Positions 1-6,410 of a stretch of 9,125 bases of DNA are shown in pieces; positions within the stretch are counted from its first letter, which is position 1; each line of letters begins with the position of its first letter. The DNA is from JBHHYS01 sp046757645 (GTDB lineage Bacteria; Acidobacteriota; Terriglobia; Acidiferrales; 2-02-FULL-67-57): positions 1 to 9,125 of the forward strand of contig JBHHYS010000099.1 in the NCBI GenBank assembly GCA_046757645.1, in the 5' to 3' direction. The position numbers and the translations under genes were made by a program. The notes beneath the pieces are model-generated. The model did not search any database, was not told where the DNA came from, and worked only from the letters and a program-made list of their open reading frames with translations.

Positions 1-2
1 CG

Positions 3-1715
3 TCAATCGTCGGCGGGAGCCACGGCGGGCAGAGCCGCATAGTGCCGGTAGGCGCGCAGGGTCAAGCTCGCCATCCGCAGCCCGAGCAGGATCAGCACCA
101 CGCCTACGCCGATGAATGCGTTGTTGATCAGGAAGGCGATGAGCGGGTAGTCGGAGAGGGGGGCGCGGATGAGCGGCACCTTGTCAATGTAGCCGGCGCG
201 GATGAAGAACCAGGTCTGGACCGCGAGGGCAGAAAGCGTGGTAACCATCATAAAGACGGCGGGGAGGAAGGTGAACTTGGACCAGCGCTTCACCTTGGCG
301 AGATAGATGGAAATCAGCATCAGCGCCAGCCCGGCCAGCAACTGGTTGGCGCCGCCGAAGTAGAGCCAGAGGCTGTACCAGCTTCCCGAAATGGCAAAAA
401 TCCAAGGGAGAAAGACGCCGGTGAAGCTGGCCACGTGCTTCTGGCCGAGTAGGGCGAAGCGGGTGCCGCTGGTGACCTCGGAGCAGACCAGCCGCCAGAA
501 GCGGGTGACCAGGGCCTGCACGGTCAACCCGTAGAGCACCAGCATCAATCCGAAATAGGTGGTGAGCACCGCGACGGCCGCCTGGCCGCCGAGAAAGGGC
601 GAGGTCAAGCGCACCGCGCCGGTCACCCAGGCGTCGAAGCTCTGCAAGGAGGTTTCCGCGGGCGCCAGCACCATATAGGCGGCCAGCGAGGCGAGGGCCA
701 GCAAGCCTTCGCTGAGCATGGCGCCGGCGCCCACTGGATGGGCGTCGGTTTCGATGTCGAGCTGCTTCGAGGTCGAGCTGCTCCCCACCAGGCTGTGCCA
801 GCCGGAGATGGAGCCGCAAGCGATGGCCACAAACATCATCGGCCACAGCGGCCCCACGGCGGAATCGTAGAAGCCCCGCCAAGCGGGCTGCCGCAACCCC
901 ACGCCCGTCGCGGGCGAGAGCAGGCTGCCGACGATGATGAGGATGATGGCGGTGAAGGCGGGGAAAAACGCCACGTAGTTGACCGGTTGGATGAACTTGG
1001 GCAGGGGCAGCACCGAGGCAAAGTAGAGCACCACGCAGGTCACTGCCGCCCAAAAGGGAATCGTCCACCCGCCCAGGAAGTCTTTGGGGGTTTGAATCTT
1101 CAAACCCAGCACGATGCTGACCACCACCAGCCCCAGAGCCAGCAGGGTCACCCGCACCACGTTCATCCGGCGCTTGTAGAGCAGATGACCGGCCAGCATC
1201 CCGGTGGCGAACACCCCCAGGGTGGCAACGAAGGTTCCGGGGAAAACGTTCCAAAAGGTGGCCACCAAAAAGATCACCACCGCCGAAATGATCACCAGGT
1301 AAAACAGAATGAAGCCCAGCAGGGTGGCGCGGCCTTTCGGGCCGGTGAACTCATAACTCAAGGGGCCGAACGACCGCCCTTCGTTGCGCACCGACACCAT
1401 GATGGAGCCGTAGTCTTGCAGCCAGCCGATAAAGAAGTTCCCGATGATGATCCAGAGCAGCGCCGGCAGCCAGCCGTAGGTGAGGGCGATGAACGGCCCC
1501 AGAATCGGCCCCAGAGCGGCCACGCTTTTGAACTGATAGCCCCAGAGCACGTAGCGGCTCACGGGGAAGAACTCCACCCCGTCCAGGTACATGTGCGCCG
1601 GGGTCATGCGCTTGGGGTCGGGTCGCCAGACCTTGCGGTCGTACCACTTGCCGTAGACCCGGAAGGCAATCCCGTAGGCGAGCAGCGCCGAGACCACGAA
1701 CCAGAACGGCGTCAT
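3..1715 (-). CDS. cstA: CstA-family carbon starvation / peptide (or pyruvate) transporter
   Basis: Polytopic inner-membrane protein of 570 aa. Known CstA/BtsT relatives take up peptides or pyruvate under carbon limitation; the substrate here is inferred. Hydrophobic segments run from residue 4 to about 550. The family signature CGSISGWHSLVGSSSTSKQL lies at residues 300-319, followed by the IETDAHPVGAGAML and SEGLLALASLAAY blocks, and ANQLLAGLALML at 456-467 matches the conserved C-terminal family region. At 570 aa it is shorter than E. coli CstA (about 700 aa), but shorter forms are common in other phyla. ATG at 1715 is chosen because GGGGAG lies 4 nt upstream and homology begins there; 44 more in-frame upstream codons encode the out-of-frame end of the neighbouring gene. 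The ATG overlaps the stop of the upstream gene (ATGA), implying translational coupling. Around residues 397-405 (LTVQALVTR) the family motif, usually LT..DAGTR as I recall it, appears altered. Confidence 0.93.
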   Translation of the reverse strand: MTPFWFVVSALLAYGIAFRVYGKWYDRKVWRPDPKRMTPAHMYLDGVEFFPVSRYVLWGYQFKSVAALGPILGPFIALTYGWLPALLWIIIGNFFIGWLQDYGSIMVSVRNEGRSFGPLSYEFTGPKGRATLLGFILFYLVIISAVVIFLVATFWNVFPGTFVATLGVFATGMLAGHLLYKRRMNVVRVTLLALGLVVVSIVLGLKIQTPKDFLGGWTIPFWAAVTCVVLYFASVLPLPKFIQPVNYVAFFPAFTAIILIIVGSLLSPATGVGLRQPAWRGFYDSAVGPLWPMMFVAIACGSISGWHSLVGSSSTSKQLDIETDAHPVGAGAMLSEGLLALASLAAYMVLAPAETSLQSFDAWVTGAVRLTSPFLGGQAAVAVLTTYFGLMLVLYGLTVQALVTRFWRLVCSEVTSGTRFALLGQKHVASFTGVFLPWIFAISGSWYSLWLYFGGANQLLAGLALMLISIYLAKVKRWSKFTFLPAVFMMVTTLSALAVQTWFFIRAGYIDKVPLIRAPLSDYPLIAFLINNAFIGVGVVLILLGLRMASLTLRAYRHYAALPAVAPADD

Positions 1716-2338
1716 TGGGCTCCCCGGGAGGACGGCGAAAAGAGGCGGCCGCGAATGAACTCGGCCAGCGACACCGGGCAGAGTTGCTCCCGCCAGGCCA
1801 CAAACACCGGTCGGGTGGCCAGCGGCTTGAGAGAGACAACGTCCCACGCCGGGTGGGCAGGCACCGGAGCCACCAACACGTAAGCATCGGCGCGGTCAAG
1901 AAATTCCCGCGCCGAGGCTTTGAAGTCAGCCTGAGAGAAATCGAGCACCGGCAGGTAGAGGTCCGGCTTGAAAAAATGGAGCACGGTGTTGCTTTCGATG
2001 ACGAGGTGCTTCGCCGCCGCCAGTTTTTGCCGCAGCACCGGCATCGCTTCCGCCAACCGGCCCTGCTTGGCTCTCACCCAGAGCGCCCGGGCGGCCCCGG
2101 CGGCGAGAAACCGCGCGGTGTCGGAGCCGCCGCTGGGGTCGCGCTCTTCCTGGATGGCGAAGGTGTGCTCGTCCACCGCGCAGCCGCAACCCTCACCGTT
2201 GATGGAGCAGACCCCGTGGCCGTACTGGGTGATCTTCACCGCCGTCCAGTCCGCCTCGGGAAAGGCGCGGATGATCTCCACCACCAGTTGGGTCTTGCCG
2301 ATATTGCGGGTATGTCCCCCGACGACGATCTGCGCCAT
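1712..2338 (-). CDS. MobB-like P-loop NTPase with a cysteine cluster, coupled to cstA
   Basis: A 208-aa soluble protein. A variant Walker A (GGHTRNIGKT, residues 7-16) follows a beta strand (AQIVV). Next comes a His/Cys cluster: H41, C44, C51, C53 and H58. The stretch DPSGGSDTARFLAAGA (67-82) resembles the 'pGkDs.r...AGA' element of MobB, the GTP-binding protein of molybdopterin-guanine dinucleotide synthesis. IESNTVLHFFKPDLYLPVLD (114-133) fits the Walker B/switch region of that fold. The assignment is by motif only. No other molybdenum-cofactor gene is nearby, so the function is uncertain; a nucleotide-dependent regulatory or metal-handling role linked to CstA is equally possible. ATG at 2338 is chosen over in-frame codons back to 2425 because AGGGG lies 8 nt upstream and the Walker A strand begins at once; the longer version would run through the promoter. 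Its TGA overlaps the cstA ATG by 4 nt, so both are probably made from one transcript. Confidence 0.8.
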   Translation of the reverse strand: MAQIVVGGHTRNIGKTQLVVEIIRAFPEADWTAVKITQYGHGVCSINGEGCGCAVDEHTFAIQEERDPSGGSDTARFLAAGAARALWVRAKQGRLAEAMPVLRQKLAAAKHLVIESNTVLHFFKPDLYLPVLDFSQADFKASAREFLDRADAYVLVAPVPAHPAWDVVSLKPLATRPVFVAWREQLCPVSLAEFIRGRLFSPSSRGAQ

Positions 2339-2358
2339 CCCGACCGCCCCTGCGCGCG

Positions 2359-2388
2359 AGTATATTTTCCGCCCCCATCCGGAGTCAA
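2359..2388 (-). promoter_or_regulatory. Sigma70-type promoter for the MobB-like gene and cstA
   Basis: On the minus strand a TTGACT -35 box (2388-2383) is followed after 18 nt by a TATACT -10 box (2364-2359); each differs from consensus at one position. The expected transcript start is near 2352, giving a leader of about 14 nt that still contains AGGGG (2351-2347) ahead of the ATG at 2338. The A/T-rich -10 stands out in GC-rich surroundings. Confidence 0.7.
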
Positions 2389-2486
2389 ACCGGGATTCCG
2401 GTCGATGCCCGGGGCTCACCTTCATCGCAATCTTAGGCTGGCGACAATTCTGCCCAACCAGGTTCAGCCCGGCGGCCAGTCCTGAG

Positions 2487-2503
2487 TCCCGACAAGGTCG
2501 GGA
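2487..2503. repeat. Short perfect inverted repeat (7-bp stem, 3-nt loop)
   Basis: TCCCGAC (2487-2493), loop AAG, GTCGGGA (2497-2503). It lies in the 265-nt spacer between the MobB-like gene and lpxD, upstream of the former and downstream of the latter. There is no T tract on either side. It could be a dispersed palindromic element, an operator or part of a transcription end. Confidence 0.6.
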
Positions 2504-2543
2504 TCGAAGGGCTTCCGTCGCTGGTTCTCCCCATCACCACCCC

Positions 2544-2587
2544 CCCACGGGCAGCCCGCCCCGGCTCGCGCCGGGGAAGCCCGTGGG
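2544..2587 (-). terminator. Strong two-stem hairpin downstream of lpxD
   Basis: Outer arms CCCACGGGC (2544-2552) and GCCCGTGGG (2579-2587) pair perfectly over 9 bp. Inner arms CCCCGG (2559-2564) and CCGGGG (2571-2576) add 6 bp around a 6-nt loop. It begins 16 nt beyond the lpxD stop codon, where a terminator would sit. No U tract follows on the minus strand, so it is not a canonical intrinsic terminator. It may act with Rho, protect the 3' end, or be a copy of a dispersed palindromic repeat. Confidence 0.55.
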
Positions 2588-2603
2588 CTGAACTGGTGGG
2601 TGC

Positions 2604-3617
2604 CTACTTGCGGCCGCGCTCCAGGGCGCTCACGCGCGCGGCAAGCTCTGGCAGGCGGGCGATATAAGGATAGGACTTCTTGAAATCCTCCAGCGGGCGC
2701 GCGGGGGTGCCCCAGACAGTTTGCCCGCGGCGGATGGCTTTGTTCGAGGGAATGCCGGCCTGCGCGCCCAGAACAGCGTCGTCTTCAATGCGGCAGTGGT
2801 CGCCGATGCCCACCTGGCCGCCGATGACCACCCGGTCGCCGATGGTGACGCTGCCGGAGATGCCGGTCTGGGCGGAGATGACGCAGTCCTGCCCGATGCG
2901 CACGTTGTGGCCCACCTGCACCAAGTTGTCCAGCTTGGTGCCGCGGCGGATGCGGGTTTCATCGAGCGCGGCGCGGTCAATGGTGGTGTTGGCCCCAATC
3001 TCGACATCGTCTTCGATCACCACCCCGCCGCACTGGGGAAACTTCTCGTACTTGCCTTCCACCCGCACGTAGCCGAAACCGTCGCTGCCAATCACCACCC
3101 CGCTGTGGATGCGAACCCGCTCGCCCACCGCTACGTTGCCATAGAGCGTGACGCGGGGAAAGAGCAGCGTGTCGGCGCCCAGCTCCACGTTGGCCCCCAG
3201 ATAGCCGCCCGCGCCGATTTGGCAGTTGCGCCCCACGCGCACGTGCTCTTCGATCACTACGTACGGTCCCACAGCCGCGTTTTCCTCCAGGCGCGCGCTG
3301 GGATGAATGACGGCGGTGGGATGGACGCCGGTCACCAGCGGGGGCTCCGGCAGCAGCCAGGCCACCGCGCGGGCGAAGGCCGCCTTCGGGTGCGCCACGC
3401 GGATCAGCGTCTTGCCGGGAGCCACCGCTTCTTTGCCGACCAGGATCGCGCTTGGCCGCGCGGCCCGGGCGTGCGGGAGACGCCGCTCCGATTCGACGTA
3501 GATCAAATCGCCCGGCCGGGCCTTCTCCGGGCTGGCCACCCCGCGCAGCTTGGCCGTGGCGTCGCCCAGCAATTCGCCGCCCAGGTAGGCGGCCAGCTCA
3601 CCGGCAGTCTTTGGCAT
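2604..3617 (-). CDS. lpxD: UDP-3-O-(3-hydroxyacyl)glucosamine N-acyltransferase
   Basis: LpxD transfers a 3-hydroxyacyl chain from acyl-ACP to the 2-amino group of UDP-3-O-acyl-glucosamine, the third step of lipid A synthesis, in the cytoplasm. The protein is 337 aa, the usual family length (about 340). An N-terminal uridine-binding domain (about 1-95; GVASPEKARPGDLIYV at 26-41) is followed by a left-handed beta-helix of hexapeptide repeats (about 97-290) and a C-terminal helix (310-335). The hallmark EKFPQCGGVVIEDDVEIGAN lies at 191-210 and leads into TTIDRA. H237 in VQVGHNV is the expected catalytic histidine. ATG at 3617 has AGGAGAGG just upstream, and the family N-terminus (KTAGELAAYLGG) starts there; an upstream extension to 3749 would run into the divergent gene. 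Its neighbour across the 70-nt spacer is lpxA-like. fabZ, often beside lpxD, is not present here. Confidence 0.96.
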   Translation of the reverse strand: MPKTAGELAAYLGGELLGDATAKLRGVASPEKARPGDLIYVESERRLPHARAARPSAILVGKEAVAPGKTLIRVAHPKAAFARAVAWLLPEPPLVTGVHPTAVIHPSARLEENAAVGPYVVIEEHVRVGRNCQIGAGGYLGANVELGADTLLFPRVTLYGNVAVGERVRIHSGVVIGSDGFGYVRVEGKYEKFPQCGGVVIEDDVEIGANTTIDRAALDETRIRRGTKLDNLVQVGHNVRIGQDCVISAQTGISGSVTIGDRVVIGGQVGIGDHCRIEDDAVLGAQAGIPSNKAIRRGQTVWGTPARPLEDFKKSYPYIARLPELAARVSALERGRK

Positions 3618-3634
3618 GGTTTCCTCTCCTGTGC

Positions 3635-3651
3635 GCGCTCCGCGGGAGCGC
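3635..3651. repeat. Inverted repeat in the lpxD leader region
   Basis: GCGCTCC (3635-3641), loop GCG, GGAGCGC (3645-3651): a perfect 7-bp stem. It lies between the lpxD Shine-Dalgarno sequence (about 3623-3630) and the A/T-rich promoter box. It could form a hairpin in the lpxD 5' leader or be a binding site for a dimeric regulator serving the divergent pair. Confidence 0.5.
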
Positions 3652-3653
3652 CC

Positions 3654-3680
3654 TTGGGCTCGGCCGCCAGTATGTATAAT
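3654..3680 (+). promoter_or_regulatory. Promoter of the lpxA-like gene with a perfect TATAAT
   Basis: TATAAT at 3675-3680 matches the -10 consensus exactly. The best -35 candidate, TTGGGC (3654-3659), is only 15 nt away and weak. The predicted transcript start (about 3687) falls at the GTG start codon at 3688. The same A/T patch read on the minus strand gives TATACA (3678-3673), a possible -10 for lpxD, but no good -35 accompanies it. Confidence 0.6.
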
Positions 3681-3687
3681 GTAGCCC

Positions 3688-4458
3688 GTGGAAATCCACC
3701 CCACCGCCGTAATCCATCCCCAGGCCCGCCTGCCGGCCAGCGGTGTCATTGGCCCCTACTGCGTGGTCGAAGAGGACGTGGAGATTGGCGACGGCACGCG
3801 GCTGGACGCCCACGTGGTGGCCCATCGCGGGGTGCGGTTGGGGCGCGACTGCCAGGTGCACGCCGGTGTGGTGTTGGGCCACACCCCGATGGTGCGCGGA
3901 GAAAACACCCAGCGTAGCTACGTGGTGGTGGGCGACCGCACGGTTTTCTTTCCCCATGTCACCGTGGAACGCGCCCGCGGAGACGGCGCAACTACCCGCA
4001 TCGGCGCCGACTGCTTCATCATGACGGAGGTGCACGTGGGCCACAACTCGGTGTTGGGCCATCATGTCACCCTGGCCAGCGGCGTGGCCTTGGGAGGGTA
4101 TTCGGTGGACGAAGACTACGCCTTCCTCGGAGGCGGGGCCGTGCAGCACCAGCACGTGCGCATTGGACGCCTAGCGATGGTGGGCGGCAACGTGCGCATC
4201 ATTCAGGATGTGCCGCCCTTCCTGTTGACGGCGGAGTTTGACGTCGCCGCCAAGGGCCTCAACCTCGTCGGCCTGAAGCGCTACCGGATGCCCCCCGAGC
4301 GCATCGCCGCCCTGAAGCGCGCCTACCGGCTCCTCTACCGCTCCAAGCTCCCGCTCCAGGAGGCGCTGACGCGGATTGAGAAGGAAGTGGCCACCGAGGA
4401 AGCCCTCTACTTCGTCAACTTCATCCGCGCCTCGCAGCGCGGCATCTGCCGCGAATAA
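3688..4458 (+). CDS. lpxA: LpxA-like acyl-ACP--UDP-GlcNAc O-acyltransferase, divergent
   Basis: LpxA catalyses the first step of lipid A synthesis, moving a 3-hydroxyacyl chain from ACP to UDP-GlcNAc. The 256-aa product has the family length (E. coli 262). Hexapeptide repeats span about 3-170 (HPTAVIHPQARL at 4-15). The C-terminal helical domain, GLKRYRMPPERIAALKRAYR (195-214) then LLYRSKLPLQEAL, is typical of LpxA rather than of other hexapeptide acyltransferases. H116 and H119 (EVHVGHN) match the two histidines around the LpxA catalytic site, H154 (VQHQ) matches another, and N192 and R198 are kept. Differences: the usual QD.KY motif is missing (PMVRGENT at 67-74), Y138 replaces the usual histidine of LAGH, and Asp after the catalytic His is Asn. 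Start GTG at 3688 is forced by an in-frame TAG at 3682-3684; there is no Shine-Dalgarno. It could be a genuine lineage-specific LpxA or a paralog acting on another substrate. Confidence 0.82.
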   Translation: MEIHPTAVIHPQARLPASGVIGPYCVVEEDVEIGDGTRLDAHVVAHRGVRLGRDCQVHAGVVLGHTPMVRGENTQRSYVVVGDRTVFFPHVTVERARGDGATTRIGADCFIMTEVHVGHNSVLGHHVTLASGVALGGYSVDEDYAFLGGGAVQHQHVRIGRLAMVGGNVRIIQDVPPFLLTAEFDVAAKGLNLVGLKRYRMPPERIAALKRAYRLLYRSKLPLQEALTRIEKEVATEEALYFVNFIRASQRGICRE

Positions 4459-4622
4459 AACCAGCGGAAACGGCTAAGGATTATCGAAGCCCCAGCAGGT
4501 TCGGCCGAGCAATCCCTACAAACCGCCACCAGGTCCCGGCCCGGAGCGGATTTCGAAAGGCGACTCCCGTCGAGATTCACCGGAAAACCACACGTCTTCG
4601 CACTAGCCCCAGGATCGTGGGC

Positions 4623-5558
4623 TCAATCCGGATAGAGGGACGGCTCGCCGGGGGGGCGGGTGGACCAGCGGCGGTGAATCCAAAGCCACTGGGTGGGGTA
4701 GCGGCGAACATAGTCCTCGATCACCCGGGTGAAGCGGGCGGTGTTCTCCACCACGTCGCGCTCGGGATCGCCGGTGCGCACCAGTTCCAGCGGCGGATCA
4801 AAGCGCAGAAGATACTTCCCCAACGGCTCGTCCCAAAGCACAAACACCGGGACCACGGCGGCGTCGGTGCGCAGCGCGATGCGGGCCAAGCCCGCGGTGG
4901 TGCTGGCCGGGACCCCGAAGAAGTCCACGAAGACGTTGCCGTCGCCGTTCAGCACGTTCTGGTCGATCAGGATGCCGACCGCGCCCCCGGCGCGCAGCTC
5001 TTGGAAGATGGCGCGGGCGGCATTGCGACGCTCGAGGGCGCGATTGCCGCCCAAGCATCGGTAGCGGTTTACCAGAGCGTCCACCTGGGGGTTGTCGAGC
5101 GGCCGGTTCAAATACGCCACCGGGTAGCCGTGCAGGGAGTGCGCAAAGGAGCTCAACTCCCACGCCCCCAGGTGCGCGGTCAGGTAGAGCACGCCCTTGC
5201 GGCGCGCTGCGGCCCGCTGGTAGTTCTCCAAGCCGTCATAGATGATGACCTCTTCGATGCTGCGCGCGGTGTGGCGAGGAAAACGTGCGAACTCAGCCAG
5301 CAGCCACCCCCACTGCCGGAAAGCCTCTTGCAGGATGCGCTGCCGCCGCGCCACGGTGAGCTCCGGAAACGCCAGGCGGAGATTGACCGCTGCCACCCGG
5401 CGCCAGCGCCGATGCAGCCAGTAGAGCAGCCGGCCCAAAGCGGCCCCGGCCCCCCGCGCCCAGCCCCGCGGCAGCCAGCGCAGCACGGCGAACAACACCA
5501 CGACGACGGCGTACTCTAGGCGATGGCGCCCGGGGCGCTGTTTCCGGCTAGCCGACAT
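4623..5558 (-). CDS. LpxL/HtrB-family lipid A (lysophospholipid-type) acyltransferase
   Basis: Members of this family add secondary acyl chains to lipid A or a related acceptor at the cytoplasmic face of the inner membrane. The product is 311 aa, near the 300-320 of LpxL/LpxM. A hydrophobic N-terminal anchor (about 16-30, AVVVVLFAVLRWLP) is followed by the catalytic HX4E box H129-LGAW-E134, DQN (199-201), VDFFGVPASTTAGLARIA (211-228) and the C-terminal signature RRYPTQWLWIHRRWSTRP (285-302), all diagnostic of the family. ATG at 5558 is preceded by a weak GGTGGG; GTG at 5570 and TTG at 5573 are in-frame alternatives. It lies 66 nt behind the methyltransferase gene on the same strand and converges with the lpxA-like gene across 164 nt. 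Whether it acts on lipid A or on another lipid such as a phosphatidylinositol mannoside-like acceptor is not decided by sequence; the nearby lpx genes favour lipid A. Confidence 0.92.
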   Translation of the reverse strand: MSASRKQRPGRHRLEYAVVVVLFAVLRWLPRGWARGAGAALGRLLYWLHRRWRRVAAVNLRLAFPELTVARRQRILQEAFRQWGWLLAEFARFPRHTARSIEEVIIYDGLENYQRAAARRKGVLYLTAHLGAWELSSFAHSLHGYPVAYLNRPLDNPQVDALVNRYRCLGGNRALERRNAARAIFQELRAGGAVGILIDQNVLNGDGNVFVDFFGVPASTTAGLARIALRTDAAVVPVFVLWDEPLGKYLLRFDPPLELVRTGDPERDVVENTARFTRVIEDYVRRYPTQWLWIHRRWSTRPPGEPSLYPD

Positions 5559-5624
5559 CGGCGGGCCCACCAACCACTCTATTGTTCGGCCAGCCTGCGA
5601 CCCCTTCTCCCCGGCGTCTTGCCA

Positions 5625-6314
5625 CTATCCTGGCGGGCCGAGGGGCTTGCGGGCGATGGCCACCCAATCCTGGCGATGGAGGAAGGCGAAACGTTGGGGT
5701 GCATAAGCGCATACGACGCGTTCCACGTGGAGGTGGTGGTGGCGCAGCAAGCGCACCAACGACTCGCGCGAGAAGAAAAATGGATGGGCAGGCTCGCGGA
5801 ACCACGGCAGGGTGCGTTCCAGAGCCGTGCGCACCGCCGCAAACAGACGCGGATGGGTGTAGACGCCTACCATGATGGTGCCGCCAGAGCGTGCCACCCG
5901 GACTAGCTCGCCCACGAATTGTGCCGGCGAGAAGACATGATCAATGACATTGAAGGAAAAGACGCCATCGAACGTCGCATCCCGAAACGGCAGGTGTTCC
6001 CCGGTGCTGGCGACAAAGTGGTCTGGAATCGAATCGGGGCACAGCGAGCGATAGACAGTGGCTAGCGGATCAGCAAAGACGCGGCGAACACCGCTCAGCA
6101 CCCGGGTGGCGCAGGTGGGTCCACTGCCGACCTCCAAAATCACCTCTCCCCATGGGCCTTGCCCTTCCATCGCGCGGAGCAGCCCCGCGTAGCGTTGGCT
6201 CACGCGCTCCGACTGTGGAGGCAAGGCATTGGGTTGCGTCCAGAAGCGGGCCTCATGCTCTTGCGCCTGGCGCCACCGCCGCCGGTCCACTGCCCGCAGC
6301 GACCACGGAATCAT
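5625..6314 (-). CDS. Class I SAM-dependent methyltransferase (Methyltransf_11 type)
   Basis: A 229-aa soluble protein. Motif I is ILEVGSGPT (59-67), the AdoMet-binding glycine loop. An acidic residue at the end of strand 2 (ADP, 81-83), TGEHLPFRDATFDGVFSFNV (104-123) and the following IDHV form the usual motif II/III region, and LVRVARSGGTIMVGVY (137-152) is the post-motif strand and turn. The N-terminal 55 residues are a basic, helical cap, and the C-terminal part (SRESLVRLLRHHHLHVERV, 182-200) resembles other small-molecule methyltransferases. The substrate cannot be read from sequence; placement just upstream of an LpxL-type acyltransferase hints at a lipid or cell-envelope substrate, which is inference. 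ATG at 6314 is chosen over ATG 6386 because the latter begins in low-complexity sequence with no Shine-Dalgarno; the Shine-Dalgarno of 6314 is itself weak (AGAAGAG, about 15 nt away). Confidence 0.85.
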   Translation of the reverse strand: MIPWSLRAVDRRRWRQAQEHEARFWTQPNALPPQSERVSQRYAGLLRAMEGQGPWGEVILEVGSGPTCATRVLSGVRRVFADPLATVYRSLCPDSIPDHFVASTGEHLPFRDATFDGVFSFNVIDHVFSPAQFVGELVRVARSGGTIMVGVYTHPRLFAAVRTALERTLPWFREPAHPFFFSRESLVRLLRHHHLHVERVVCAYAPQRFAFLHRQDWVAIARKPLGPPG

Positions 6315-6376
6315 CGGTCTTGGCTCTGCTCTTCTTGTATTCTCGCCTCCCCGCCGCCGGGCTCCGCAGATTTGTC

Positions 6377-6391
6377 CCCCCTGCATGGGGG
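6377..6391. repeat. Small inverted repeat between hydrolase and methyltransferase genes
   Basis: CCCCC (6377-6381), TGCAT loop, GGGGG (6387-6391), 20 nt beyond the hydrolase stop codon on the minus strand. There is no T tract after it. It may be a weak transcription barrier within the minus-strand gene cluster or chance in GC-rich DNA. Confidence 0.3.
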
Positions 6392-6410
6392 CGGAACGAA
6401 ACCCATCGGG

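Noticed and set aside
738..1883. Long plus-strand open frame of 381 codons opposite cstA
   Set aside because: Its translation is low-complexity and His/Gln/Gly/Pro-rich, with no domain pattern, and it lies antisense to a clearly conserved membrane protein; a by-product of high GC.
2339..2425. N-terminal extension of the MobB-like protein to the in-frame codon at 2425
   Set aside because: It would place the coding region over the TTGACT/TATACT promoter and add an unconserved leader; the ATG at 2338 has a Shine-Dalgarno and starts right at the Walker A strand.
2721..3917. Plus-strand open frame of 398 codons across lpxD
   Set aside because: It is antisense to lpxD and overlaps the start of the lpxA-like gene; its sequence is rich in Ala, His and Asp with no family signature.
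3598..4155. Minus-strand open frame opposite the lpxA-like gene
   Set aside because: His-rich mirror of hexapeptide-repeat codons; a shadow of the real gene.
4459..4622. Possible terminator or small gene between the convergent lpxA-like and acyltransferase genes
   Set aside because: Only trivial 4-bp stems (for example CGAC/GTCG at 4561-4572), no T tract and no credible open frame were seen.
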